NCBI GenBank assembly: GCA_032191485.1
Contig: JAVDOI010000171.1
Location: 67,001-131,000, forward strand
From: Leptoclinus maculatus
Lineage: Eukaryota; Chordata; Actinopteri; Perciformes; Stichaeidae
Direction: 5' to 3'
DNA length: 64,000 nt
A program made the position numbers and the translations under genes. Positions 23,876 through 37,410 of the stretch are shown here, piece by piece (position 1 is the stretch's first letter; every line of letters begins with the position of its first letter). Under the pieces are notes generated by a model, which saw nothing but the letters and a program-made list of their open reading frames with translations, ran no database searches and was not told where the DNA came from.

Positions 23876-24464
23876 CAGGCAGACTAGTAGAAGACAAGAA
23901 AAGGAGAGATTAAATGTTGGCATTATATTCTTTACTCCACAGAAAAAGTTGCAGAATATCGACGCAAGCAGGGGTTTACTTTGTGTCACTAAACACCGGT
24001 ACTGGCACATTTACAGGTATTTCTCAGAATACTTTTAACTTTGTGTGCTCTTTTCTGTTCTTGTGCTCTTTATTTCTGTCAGTTTTCTTTATTTTTCTTT
24101 TATTTCTAGTCTCTGTGCCTTTATATGCTTGTTTGTGTTTTTCTTTCTCCCTTATTTCTGTGCTTTTATCCTCTTTTCTTGCTCCTCCTTAGCTGTAATT
24201 CAGCTCCACTCATCACAACACTGCTCCTCTTCACAATAAGTACTTTGGGTATGTGTTTACTTTTTACTATTAAGTAAAAATTGCTGCTTTTACATTGACA
24301 CATATATAAGTAAATAGGCACTGGTCAGAGTGCTTCTGTCTAACCATAACCATGTTCCAAAGAAATTGTGCATGTATATGCAAAGTTATCTTTTGTTTAT
24401 ATTTGGGAAAACCCGCTAAAATTAGGCGATAGACTAATTTCCCGTTGCGAGTTGATGTCATAAT

Positions 24465-24478
24465 GGGGGGGGGGGGGG
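24465..24478. repeat. Poly-G tract
   Basis: Fourteen G residues in the inferred leader intron of the TLR gene. Confidence 0.85.
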
Positions 24479-25151
24479 CATCATGCATTTAGTTGTGTGT
24501 GTGTTCATCCGTCCGTCTAATCTTGTATACTACAGGAAACCATCAGTCAAATATTGTTTTTGCTCAGTTATGACTGTGTGCTCAAGGCCCTCTCTTGGTT
24601 GTGGTGACTCAGTATTGTAAGGTTGGGGCAGCAAGTGATCAACACCTGCTTCAGCAGCAAAAGGCAGATCCGACATTAGTCCGTGATAAAAACAAGCCTC
24701 ACAGTCTGTTGCGGGCCACATTTTTGCCTTTGTCGTGTCTCAATCAAAAGTCGTGGATTTTTTTCAAACAAAATAGAGGACATTCACACTTTTAACGAAA
24801 CCCCAAAAGCAGGCCTAAAAATAGCATCGAGAGACATCGAGATGAAAGATGCACGACGTGACAAGATCATCTACAAGATCTTTGAGCAATCTTCTGTCAT
24901 TTCCCATTAAATCACAAATGTGCCGCTGCAGAATAAACGGACGTTTAGTTCGTTCTGCAGGGTACGTGAACCTTGCTAGACCCACAACAGACAACAGACT
25001 TCACACATCACTCCACCTTCAGTGGTTATGTGCTCTCAGGCGTCACATCTGCAGTGGAAAACACAGACTCATCCATATAAAATAGACGTTTGCATTGCTC
25101 CCCCCCCTCACACAACAGCGCTCATTGCAGTATAAACTGCACAGTACTTAC

Positions 25152-25192
25152 CCGCTCAAGAAGAGTTTCCTGCTTAAGGCTGTTAATGCAGA
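25152..25192 (-). other. Candidate non-coding first exon of the TLR gene
   Basis: The minus strand reads TTGAGCGG|GTAAGTACT, a strong donor, about 65 bp downstream of a TATA box. A leader exon here spliced to the acceptor at 23884 gives a 1.27-kb intron. The upstream limit is estimated from the TATA position. Confidence 0.5.
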
Positions 25193-25217
25193 CTCCTTCA
25201 AATCCCCTCTTCTAAGC

Positions 25218-25227
25218 CTATTTATAG
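25218..25227 (-). promoter_or_regulatory. TATA box of the TLR gene
   Basis: The minus strand reads CTATAAATAG, a near-consensus TATA box, with the donor of the candidate leader exon about 65 bp downstream. Confidence 0.5.
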
Positions 25228-28200
25228 TGCTGGTCCGCGGCTACACACTGTGTTGGCCCTCACGTGGAGGAGCCATCAAGCTTTATAGCCCCCGTTAAAC
25301 AAACAGTGTTAGTTTTATCTAGTCCAGAAGTGACGTGGCTTGAATAAACATTTATGTCTGAGCGGATGTGGGTAGTATCGAGTGATATTGTTTCTTTATT
25401 TATTTGAGGTGATCTTTTGTTTTTTTCTGGTGGTTGTCCAAGCTGTCAGAGAGTGGGGGGGATCAATAAATATCATTTAATTTTGGTTTGATTCACGATG
25501 GGAAGGGAATTAAAACGACTTTGCAGAAGCCAAAAATACAATTAAACTGAGTGGAAGATATTGTGTGTAGCTTTTCCAGAGTTTATAAATCACAACATAA
25601 TAAGATGTGCACAGTATTCTGTACACATCAGATGAATATTTATTACAGACGTGTGAGCAATAAGGAACGGGATGGATTGTAATGGGAAATGCCGGATCTA
25701 TTCTCGTCCCAACAGGTGCTCTTTTGATATGCAGCCAATTGTTCCTCTTGGGTCAACACTCACACGAATGACTCATTGTTAAACAGGCTCCTCATACAAA
25801 ATAATACGCTGAGAATGAATTACTGTCACCCTGTGTTTACTGTGTGGTCGTCGTCTTCCTTCCTTCACATATAAACATTGTGTGGGTGAGAAAACAGCAG
25901 CCGTGACGCTGCTCCAGTGAGGAAACCAGAAACGCTCCTCGGGCTATTTAATCAGTGGACAGCTGTTCCTGGAAATTGACAGCAGATTACATGAACATCA
26001 ATAATATTGACTGAGTGAAACTCAGCGCATGAAATAAACTGTTGTAAAATGATTTTGTAATATCCGGCAATAACAGAGCTTTGGGTATCCAATCGATCTT
26101 GTCCCAGACTATTTAAAAATAAAAATAAAGAATCTTTTAATGCGCAGCCCAAAGTGTGTGACCGATCGGACGGCGCATGCTCCAGTTGGTGGCGTTTGCA
26201 TCTCTTGCTGCTTTGCCGAGAAAAAGAAGAAGAAGAAGAGGACAAAAACAACAAAGTAGAGTTTTTTCAAGAGGGATTGTGGAAGGAAATCCTTTTACCT
26301 TCATTTATTTAATTTGTCTTTACAGGAATGCAAACTCCTGGCAAACATTATGGTGCAATAATGCATAATAATACCAACTGGAATGGAGTTTGGATCCAGA
26401 AATGTGCATGCGTGGCCTCCAGCTGGTTTGATATTAACCTCTCCGGCAGGAGGTGATGTCGGGATTGGATGTAGATGATTTACTAGTTGACTCGTGTGTG
26501 TGTGTGCGTGCAGGGTCCTTCTCTGTGGTGTATGCAGCCTTATCTGTCAAAGGAATGTGCACGACATGTGGGCAAAGCTGCAGGCTGTCCTCTGTTTCAA
26601 CCTTGGTTATCATCTTCCCCAGCTTCAGAGGTAAGGGCATGTTGCAATCACATCAGCGTCAACACACATTTAGGGTTTTAAGATTTCTGGGTCAATCTAT
26701 GAAGACCTACACATGCTCACAAAACATGTGGCCCTTTTCCCAGTCAATATCGTTCACATGCAGGTTGGCCCGCTGCCAGGTTTGTATAGAACGAGGTGGA
26801 GAGACAACTGGGAAATCACCCGAGGGCGCGAGAAGAGGGAACGTATTTGTTTTCTCTGCATCCGAGAGATAGCTTTCAGAAATCCTGTCGCGTTTAAAAA
26901 ACCTATAGACTGACGCTGGCTGGCAAACAATGACACAGTTCATCAATGGACCCAGATGAACCGGTGTTGCAACACAAGGATGCAAATTGACACTTAATCT
27001 CCCCGAGTCAGTCGTGTGGAAAGAAGTCAAAAAGGAAGAGGAACAACAACAAAACTGGAATGTTTCAGTGTGACAGCGAGTCTCATTGTTTGACAGGTAC
27101 TCCCTGTGCTTTATGATGAAATCAGTGACGGGCAAAACTTAAACCTCTCAACCCAACATGTTGACTTTTATTAAAAAACAAGATCGAAACCTTTTTTAAT
27201 TCCGTGCATACTGATTCTTTACCAAATCCTGGCACCTACATTACCCACAATGCAACAAATCCTCCGACAGTTAGGTCAGAGGGTTGGATGTGTTAGGCTT
27301 GAGCCCCCACAAAGAGCGCAGCGGTTTGAAGCTTATTTGTCTAAAACAAAAAAAATCAATACGTCCTCAAAGTTGTAAAATGCACTAACAGTCAGATGTG
27401 TCTCTGCTGCTGCTATCCAGCGCCATAGTGCCAAATACGTATGACTGGAAAAATACATAGAGGTTTCTTTGACGTAGTGACTGAACTGATCGTGATGTCT
27501 GGATATGGACTAATACAAGAAAAGACAATAATCCTCTTCTAACTTTAACATATGTACTTACTTTACTGTATTCACAGCTCACAGGAGGACTGAGGGGGTT
27601 CTGCAGGCAGTCATTCTCTAATACCGTATGTGGTCCATAGCAATCCAATGCAACACATGCTGCAGTTTGAGCTCCATCGTGAGGTGGTAGTCCTGCACTA
27701 AATTAACAAGCAGGCTATGATAGAATCAATAAATGGCTCTGTTATTGATTAAACTATGATATCTCTCTAATATGCCATGGATGGCGTCCATTACCGTGTG
27801 TGGTATTTACCCAGCAGTCAATAGCCGGTGGCAAACAGCTCTTTCATTGACATTGCCCGCTGCCTCTATATGACGCGTTCATCTGACAGCAGCCTTGTTC
27901 CTTACTGCGGTTCAATTACGCACAAACACAGCTGCACTACAACTCGAGCTGCGCTCCACATGTTTGTGTGCATGGGTTGTTCATGTGATTCAACCACACA
28001 GATACGGGTGTTGTTGCTGTTTGTTGTTTTGATTTCTGCTGCCACCCCCATGTGATGATATACAGTTACAGTCATTTCTGCTGCTCAAAGCATGGATGTT
28101 GAAACAGAGACAGTCGTCCCATTAGTCTGGATGAACTGCAGACTGTTTTAAGCGATTGAATAATGTCACATTGGTTAGAATGTTTGGTACAGGTATAGTG

Positions 28201-30418
28201 ATTAAAACCTATTCTGGAGCAATGCTTTCAAATGGGCGTTGGGCCTTGTTGAGAGAGTTGGTTAATAATGAATGGGAGGCCAGGGTCAAACCAGTGAAAC
28301 AGACTTCCACAGAGAGGAACATATCAGTGTAGGGCGTGACCCCCCCGTCAGTCGTACCAGCCAGATTGTCACTGATAAGGTCCTTGATAAGTCCTGGTAC
28401 GAACCCTGAATGTATTAGTTTCACCAGGGCCCTGATGACAAGTCCAAAAGGAAACAATGCTTAGAGAACAAAGTGTACTGTGTGAGTTGACCCCCCCCCA
28501 CCTATACTATTGTCCTGTGCTTTGTGCTGTGTAACATGATTAGTGAATGCATAAACATGACTAATACCAGAACAAGTGGAGACACGGGCAAACTATGTCT
28601 GACTACTAACCAAACAAACTCCAAGCTAGCCGCAGTGTGGCTCTCTAGAGACAACAACATGCTGAATGTGACTAAGGAAGCTCCCAAGCATGCGTGGTTA
28701 AAGCTGCATTGCAATACTCCAAGAACTGCAAGAATAAAAAAGGAACGTTGGAAAGCTGGTTTTGCCATTTGAGGGTTTAACGTGACCTTTTTAAATGACT
28801 GAAGTCACAACGTGAATAGAAGTAGTAAAGGACTGAGATAAATGGCACTGAGCAACATTAAATAGTTTGAAAGAGATCTCTAGAAACCCCTGGAGCCTTG
28901 GCCTTAACTTCTGCTCACTCTCAATAAAACCCAGAGTTTATCACTCTCGAAAAATGGTTTCATGTCACCAAGAGCATGTACAATTCCTATTCCCCACAGT
29001 GTTGTTGAGGAAAGGCCACAGACGTGATCAGCCAGGTCCTAACAGCTGCACTAAACTGACAGAAATGAGCCTGTGGAGCTTCACAGGTGCCAAGAATCAA
29101 GCAGACTGATTGCCCGAGGAGACGTTATCTTAAAAGATAAGACTGGTGGTAGTTTATGTTTCTATTGGTATCAACAGATCCCAACCCAACAATTGATATA
29201 GAATATAATGTAAGATTAGAAGGTGATGGGAAAGCTATTAGTTTTATGGGTATTTGGGCATTAAAAGAAATATATTGGCCTTATTTAAATTATGGTCTGA
29301 TGATGACGCTACATCCAGACTCTGGGGATCGATACTTATTGCCTTCTGTAGGGGAACATGAATGTCTGTAGCAAATGTACTGGCAGTCTATCCACTATGT
29401 GTCAAGTGATTTATTCTAGAACAAAGACTGAACGTCTGACAACCGATTAAGCAACCGATGCCCAACATCGCTAGAGGCGCACTACTACGATGTGGCTTAA
29501 AAGATCAAACAGGCACAAGCCTAACGTTTGGGATGAAATAAATTGACATCGACATCTGGTTTCCCAAAGCAGAATGTGTCACTCTTTAGATTTTCTTAAT
29601 GATTACGTGGATTACAAGCACATTTTATTCCTGTCAAACCCCATTTACTCCAGTGGAGCTTCTCCGTCACAACTGATACGACTGTGGTTGAACTGGGAGG
29701 ATTTCAGGTGTTCTTGTGTGAAAAGGACACTGAGAATGTTTGAAATCAGTAATCAACAGCTGTCAACAGGTAAAATGACTGATAAACAAACGTCCACCAA
29801 TGAGACACAAGGAGTTAATACATCTAAAGGTTTGTTTAAGTTAAGTTTGACATTACATTTTACAGGTAGAAGCCGTTTTCGTCTAAAGCATAAGACTGGT
29901 AGCAATAACAACTGATGACGCTTGATTGATTGGCTGATAACATCCGCGATGGGTGTGTCCTCTATGACAGATTTCTGGTCAGTGATGACTAAATGAGTGA
30001 CGAATCTTTCTTTATTCAAAGTCTGATGTCTCTATTTACTCGATGCCAGTGCTTTACCACCGTTAAATCTAAAAACTTCAGAACTTAACGTTTGACTTCA
30101 CAAATACTGTGTGACGTTTGGGTGTTAATCCACTGAAAATACTCCTAAATATTAAGATTAAAAGTGCAACAGACTTGACTACAACCATTTGTATATTATA
30201 ACTAAAACTTTGAAACAAACGTGACAGAAACAAATTCAACTTCACTCACCTTGAGATGGGCGGTCAGATTCAACGGCTTCGCCAGTTTAACACACAGCAC
30301 AGGTTAGAATGTCATGTGAAAAAGTCAGACGCTCGGTGAGAGGTGACTCAACACTGGATGAGTTATAGTTTATGGCAACTCGTACAGCTCTCCCTCTCTG
30401 TCAGCCTCTTATTAATCT

Positions 30419-30444
30419 GTGTGTGTGTGTGTGTGTGTGTGTGT
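30419..30444. repeat. (GT)n microsatellite
   Basis: Thirteen uninterrupted GT units. Confidence 0.9.
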
Positions 30445-31573
30445 TGCTCAGGAATGTGTCAGACTTCTGAGAAGGAAGAACATCTTCCTGTCACTCCATT
30501 CATAAGTGTTGTTGACAGTATCGGGGCCATTATTCTAGCCACTCAGAGAGACTTGGTTTCATTTGTCCAGCTTTTAAAATAATAAAATCGGCATTTAACC
30601 CAATAAAGTGAAAAGGGAATTCATTCAACAGTCAAACAATATGTCTGACAGGTGAGTGTAAAATTGATTATAGATGGGGGAACAGTTGTGGGGTATACAA
30701 TTGAATAAAGGAAAAGAACAAAAAAAAAAAAACAGTGTTGGCCCCTTTTTATGCTTTACACCATAATGTTGATCAATCATAACTGTCCCCTAACATGAGG
30801 TTTGAGCATTTCATATCCCAGAAAAGTTGTCAGGTATTGTCCACATGATCTCACTGTAGAAACTATGACTCTTTTGGAGCAGCTCACCAGAACACAGAAG
30901 GTATCCACGCTGTGCCAGGGAGGATACACGGGATTTTTGGAGAGCTGGCAGAGACGCGAGTGAACGTTGCCTTTGTCTCTGCATTCTGCACATACCACAG
31001 GTTTGTTTTTTTAAGCATGTGTTCACTTCCTCTAAGTTGGACACCCTTACAGAACCTTGTTGCGCCGAGCTTTTGCCTGTACAGTATCCAGCTCTGAGCC
31101 CGTTAACACTACATGGTATGGGTCGAGTCACTGGTTGGGTCCCAACGTTTGTATCAGTACTATGCATGTAACGAACGGAAACTCTTACATCCAATACTGA
31201 TGCTAGAGGGGAACCTGCAGCATCATAGTTGACGAAGCAGTGGTGTTTGACAAGGGAGTGAAAATGTGTTATCAGCAGTTTTCATACCTTTTGATGCATT
31301 TCTTTGGTTAATAGTATTTTGAGTAAAACCAGTGGAGGAGGCTGATATCTCCAGACTTGGGCAAGTAAAAGTGTTTGGTACTGTAGATACGTAAGGTAAG
31401 TGAGAACATGTTTTTATTTGGGTGAACCAAGCCTTTCCCACCATAGAAGCAGTTTTTTTTTCTCAGGCAGATTACGTCATTGTTTTGAGACATGACATCT
31501 GGAAACAATTATAATGGAATATTGATTGATTTGTTTTTGCCACTGAGAAGATTTGACATGTGAACTTCCTCAC

Positions 31574-31598
31574 TGTGTGTGTGTGTGTGAGTGTGTGT

Positions 31599-31642
<44 letters not shown>
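31574..31642. repeat. (GT)n microsatellite with rare interruptions
   Basis: A 69-bp GT run broken by single 'ga' and 'at' steps. Confidence 0.95.
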
Positions 31643-31643
<1 letters not shown>

Positions 31644-32119
31644 TGCTCCTGATAACTGCAGAACAATGGATGTGCCAAACCAATTGACAAGAAAGGAGGA
31701 TTCATATTGAATGGCTTCTGCTTATTTCAGCCAGAAAATATGAATATGAGTTGATGGGCAGCAATTTGTTTGGAAACAGTGAGACAGAGACGCCTACTCA
31801 GGGTCTTCCTGAAGAGCGAGGCTTTGTTCTTGAGTCAAAAGCTCAGGAATTGATTGACTTCTGCAAAAGGCTGCTTTTACTGAAGGAGAGTCTTCTCATC
31901 TCACTTCCCAAAATGTGACACTATCTAGCTGGCAAAAGTTGTTAATTCAACACTGAGTTATCGTCAGAACGGTTAGAAATGTACACTGCTAACAAAACAC
32001 TGTATAATGTTGTTTTTTGTTATCTTCTTTAAAAAAATCCCATATTTACAAAATTCGGATCGGTTTAAAGCAGACGGCAACCTCCAATTATGAAAAGGGA
32101 AGCCAATGCCCAAGAGCCT

Positions 32120-32372
32120 TATGCTTGCAATCTGTCTAATGGCCACAAGAGGGCGACTCTTCTGGTTGTAAAAAGAAGTCTGATTGTATAGAAGTCAATG
32201 AGAATATGATTTATTACCTCAGTAAACATTGTAAACATGAGGTTATGGTCTCAATCTCTAGTTTCAAGTCTTCTTCAACACAGCATGATGTTCATTTAGT
32301 ACATGATGGTCCATTTAGAGTCAAACAGACCATAAAGCAGGGTATGCTTTGGGGGCGGGGCTTACTGTGATT
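32120..32372 (+). repeat. Dispersed repeat family A, copy 4
   Basis: Nearly the same as 6850-7085 over about 240 bp ('tttattacctcagtaaacat', 'gtttcaagtcttcttcaaca', 'agagtcaaacagaccataaa', 'ggggcttactgtgatt'), then ends before the distal block present in copy 2. It carries a small insertion duplicating the 'agaagtc' step. Confidence 0.8.
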
Positions 32373-35300
32373 TCCCTCTCAAGTCCTCTCACGTAGCCTG
32401 CGGGCTACTGTAACATCATCTGAATATTGGAGCAGACAGGTTTGACAACCAAGCCCCATTAGTGTTGATGCATGGAGGAGAAGATGCTGGTTCTGGACTC
32501 GTGGAATACCATCGATCAGGGAGAGGGACGCTACAATAACAGGGCTGCAACAAGCGTAGTCAGCTTAAAGTTTTAAGAATAACTCGACTGGATTCATGAC
32601 TCATGTCGGTTGATTTTAGATGCTGAATGGGCGGTATGGCCTTTTACATATTTTGCCAATACACCAGATATTGGCCAGCAGATGGTGATGATGCAACCTG
32701 CCTGTCTTGACAGGAACCTCCAACTGCATGTCAACCATTTTGTGATGCAGATTCACACAATATGCTGCTTGTGTGAAAGTCTACGTTCACATTCTCATCA
32801 CTTACAACAACTGTAATCTGAAAAGGTGACTAAAACCCCTTAAAACACATTTTAATTTCAAAAGCCCTTTATTAACCAATTAAATAGATTTTAATTCAAA
32901 CATTGCAGTAATTTGATATATTTGAGATTCTTGTTAATTACTCATCTAATTGGTTTACCCCAGATAAAGTATGGGATTCATTAAGTACAATTATGGATTT
33001 GAATGCATTAATGGTTCTTGAAAGGGTTTTCTGCATGATTCATTGTTTCTATAAGTGGGATAATATTAAAAATAAACAAATAACTTTACAGGAGCCATTT
33101 AATGTGTAATAAAAAGAAAGCTCCTAAACTATGTCATTACACCTTTATACAATACAATCCATGAATGAGCCCTTTAAATGATTGATTACATCATCATTGA
33201 TGGTTTAATTAAGGAATTGAAAGCTAAATTCAACGATTCAGTTTCATAGTTCTTTCAAATAAACACAGTAAATCATTTCTTTATACTTATATTTTATTAA
33301 TTTTCACCGCACATGTTCAGGGAAACACATGTCAATATGGGTTTGTTACATGAATATCTATCGCACTTATAGATATGTCTTTTTTAAAAATACACGCTAT
33401 GAGATGGCATTCGACTGGCATTGCACCAATATAAATCTTTTTTTTTCCATAAGTTTGGCATGTTACTTTTAAAATTAGATATACCGAGACACAGAATCGT
33501 GGGCACACATCATGTACAGTACTTGACACTCAAAAACCCCAGAGCAAACAAAAAACAGTGAGCCGCTTCACTCGACGTTTGATTCGCTTACAGCAGATAT
33601 ACTACAGCGCTCCATTCAATTGGGTTTCCTGAAGGCAAATCAAGAGCTTGCTTTGAAGGATGATGAGCCTTTATCGGACCGGCTGACCCGGACGCATGTG
33701 ATCGGCTGATAACAAAGCAAGGACTTGAACATAAGAGGAGATTTGGATAGTTGGTATAAATGCTATAAATCTTAATTCCACGCAATAGCTTGAAACATGT
33801 TGATTAGTTACGCGTGATGACTGGGAGTGCTGAGTGATGAAAGCTTGATTTTACCTGCCTGAGGAGCAGCGCCGCTCCTCATGGAAAGGAGGAATAAAAT
33901 CAGCTCTGCACAGCAACAAACTATCCGACCCAATTTAAACTCAAGGTTATCTCTTCCTGTGTCCCAAATCCACACTGGAGACATCTGCCAAATAAGCACT
34001 GTCACTTTGGAATGGAATACTTTGTCCAAAAAAAGGAACATTTTATAAGAATTGTATAAGAACGAAGGATCAAAGAAACGGAGCAAAGTCTCGATGAATT
34101 GAAGTGAATTGGCGCCGCGTTTAACAACAGCAAAACTACATCCAAACATCTGTTTACGAACTCTCACACACCTAGTGTTAATAACCTAACATAACCTCTC
34201 TAACAGCTGACTATTTAACAGTCTCCACTGGATTATCAGCCTCGGCGCGATGGGAAAAATGTTGGCATTGCACGTTTTCGGACATTTTTGCAGCAAGCGA
34301 CGTAGTACATCGAGCGAGCGTTATTGAAAGTCACCTGGTATAATAAGGAGCGTAACGACTGAGGAAGTCCTCTATGGGCGGGTGGGTCAAACACGGGGCT
34401 TTCACCCAGAAGTCCGCTCTGTTACGTTGTTACATTAGCAGTAGTTTTGTTGCCTAAACCTAACCAAGCTATCTACTTTGCCACATTTCTGCAAGCGTGA
34501 TACGAGGCTGAAACATTCATGAAACATATTTTTGGTTCAGAAATGTCTGCAGAAACCTAAAATGCCGACTGCGTTGGGTCTATAGTATGGACTTGGGTCA
34601 GGTTAAATTGCCAACATGGATAGCGTAGGCTTCTCCTCTCATTGTGGCTTGTGATAACAGCGTTCTGAGTCCAGTCACACATGAACATACACAGCAGTTA
34701 TAGTTAATGCATAAAGGAGGTTATACATGTTGAGATAGTCTCCTGCCAATGGTCTCTGACACCGTCGTCACTTGGCTGGTGTTGATTTCCAACTGTGGCG
34801 GCGACACAGAGACACAAAGACGGTTAATATGCGTGTCAGGGGTTTGTGAGTTTGCTTGTGGGGAAGACCGATGTTGCACAACACCGGGACATTATGTCAG
34901 GTATAAGGAGCGAGGTGTTGTTGCAAATGAATACAAGAAGCGTCGGGAGGACGAGGTGGCCGAACGTAGCTTTGCTTTAAAGTTGTTTTTCATTTCGTGT
35001 AATGCAGAAAACAAGCAGATCCCCGAGCAGCAGCGCACGACCGAGCTGTGTGAAAAGCACGACACTTCCTTGAGATTTTCACAGCTGAGAACATGCTCGC
35101 TGCTCCTATCCCTGACGGTGTCAAATAAATTCTTTAATACGTCTAATTGGCTATTAATGACATCTCTGCCACAGTGGAAGGCTCGGCACGGCCAGATTCA
35201 TGTAACACTACTGAATGATGATTCTCAAAGCTCGGGAGAACGTGCTAATCCGCTGCATAATTCAAGCCTGCTTCTTCAGTCAGCTGATCAGTATTCACAA

Positions 35301-37063
35301 GGTTTAGTTTGTTGGGCATTTCTAGTGCAATTTAACTCCAGCTACATTCACAACTAATTTCCTTTTACATTCAGCTTTAACCTGCCTTCCTGGTCTTAAA
35401 GCCACTGCGCTCGTCGCTGGTTGTTGCTGCTGCTTGTACGTCATTGAAGCGTCTTGTTTGGAATCTGTCGAGCCTTTTTTTGTTTCACAGCATAGAGACA
35501 CAAAAGTACGAAACAAAGTCTACTTGCACCGGTGTCGTTGGGGAAAGAGGTAAAGCGGTGAATGGTTACGTATCACGTTCTAACTATGGCATGAAAACCC
35601 AAACAATCAACACAAAAATGTTACACAAGTAGGCAGCAATGGTAGAAATCAGCATCTGCAGAGCAATAAAATACAGAACACACTTCACGGATCTAAGTAC
35701 AAGCCTTTTTTTTTTTTTTTTCTCCAAGCAAACAATAAAATGCCAGCTTAATATACGGTTCCATTTAGCTTCGTCTGCCCTTATGGTAATGTAAGTGTGT
35801 GTTTATTGAAATTGCTATAGCGCAACACCTTGTTCACATCTTTACGCACTGTCGGGTTGAATCGGATGCCATTTGCAGCAGATTAGCTCCTCGTTGTTGC
35901 TCTCCGCTCTGTTTTACTGAAAACTAATGGACGCCCGGGACTCGGAATTAGCAAAAAACTTGCAACCATCATCTCTCCACAATAAATGCTCTGACAGAAA
36001 TGATCCAGATTTAACACTTTGCCATTGATTGATGGCTTTATTTGATTATTTAATGGTTTTATGTTGAAGACGCTCCTGTTGAAAGATTCTGAAGGCGGTT
36101 TGCTCCGTAGCGCCGATATTAAGCAACGTTTACTCCAACGTGAGCTGTGGGCGACGCTTATTTTCACATGCTGTTATTAAAGTGTTTTGTTTCTGATGCT
36201 CTGGGGAGGAGGAAAGACGATGGCATGTAAAATAATAATAATAAAACAACGGACAAAGCTGTGAACAAGGTGTAATAACGACGTTTTGATACCATCTGAT
36301 AAAAAGATGCAAGAAACTGCCGCGTCTGAGGAGGAGGTGCTGAGACACAGTGATGTTCGAAGATGAGCGCTTGCCCACCCGCCTACTTCCTGTCAAAAAG
36401 CTGACACTTCCTCCCAGCGATGCTGTTAAGACTCGGGTGCACTAATTACAAGCGCCAAGTCCGCTCGAGGCTGCAGTATTCTGCCTCGACTGCAAAATTG
36501 TGCTGAGGAGTGTTTGTCCCCGAAGTGTTTAAGGCTTTTTAAATCTCAATACCAGACAAGTTTCTAGTACCAATGAGCTATACTAATGAAGTTTAACAAG
36601 ATGAGTGATTGGATGTAAGAGCGGTATTAAAGGTTTATATATATTCACAAATAAGCACAGTCAAGTCAATTTGAAAATAAGTAGAGGAATGGTGAAAAGA
36701 ATTGGCCTGGTATTGGTGTTTTATCGCCCCAACTCATACGATATGTTTTGAGTCAGAGAGGAAAGGTTCGCAAAGCACCTAATCATGGTTAGTCGAACTC
36801 GCAAGACGTCAATTCATGGACTCCTACTCACTTTAGTATGAATTTCAAAGTTCTGATCTTATCACGACAGCTGCTGATATGTTGCTTTATGCAAGAAAAA
36901 AAACCAACAGAATTTTATCTCTCATTTACATTTTCTTGACTAACCGTCCAACCCAACCATGTACTTCGATGCTCTGCGAACCTAACCTCCCGACAGATGC
37001 TCCTTGTCTTTCTCGCATCGGGAGCCAGTAAGGATGAGGGGTTAGCATTAGCGGTAGCTGCGG

Positions 37064-37410
37064 TTAATGGAGCCACAGGGTGGCCATGGCGAGCAGGAGC
37101 GACGGCCCCAAGGTGGAGGCCAGGGAGGCGGCCAGGAGCCTGCCGTCGTTCACCAGCCTGAAGGAGATGACCTCCACCTTGAACCCGTCCTCGGTGGCCA
37201 TGCAGCGGAAGACGCCTTCCCTCAGGGGCGTGTCGACGGCCGGTCCCAGGACGCAGAAGTCCCCGGAGAAGAGGCAGGGATAGTTCTTGATGCAGTTGTC
37301 TTTCTCCCAGCGGTAGGTGGCGTGGAAGGAGCGCACGGGGCAAGGGAGAAAGATAGAGGTGTTGGACTGCACCATCACTTCTCTGGGGGAAGTGCGACGC
37401 TGCTTCAGAG
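37064..37410 (-). CDS. sema7a: sema7a last exon: Ig-like domain and GPI signal
   Basis: Encodes from ALKQRRTSPREV to the stop. Ig-type cysteines are in FLPCPVRSFHATYRW and FRCMATEDGF, with extra cysteines between. The last ~23 residues (LAASLASTLGPSLLLAMATLWLH) are hydrophobic and end without basic residues, as in a GPI-attachment signal; small residues near VNDG could be the attachment site. The acceptor reads CCTCCAG|CTCTG. Confidence 0.9.

Larger units (their letters stand above)
25228..37063. other. 12-kb interval between TLR and sema7a without a supported gene
   Basis: No exon series is recognised on either strand. It holds GT tracts (30419-30444, 31574-31642), a poly-T (35706-35721), one family A repeat copy (32120-32372) and several AT-rich blocks. 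Two frames stand out only by length or composition (29156-29371 and 34749-35357) and are discussed as findings. The part next to 37063 includes the sema7a 3' UTR. Confidence 0.5.

Noticed and set aside
28524..28772. 82-codon frame with three N-glycosylation sequons, considered as a glycoprotein fragment
   Set aside because: No signal peptide, membrane segment or family resemblance; sequons are frequent by chance in Asn/Thr-rich frames.
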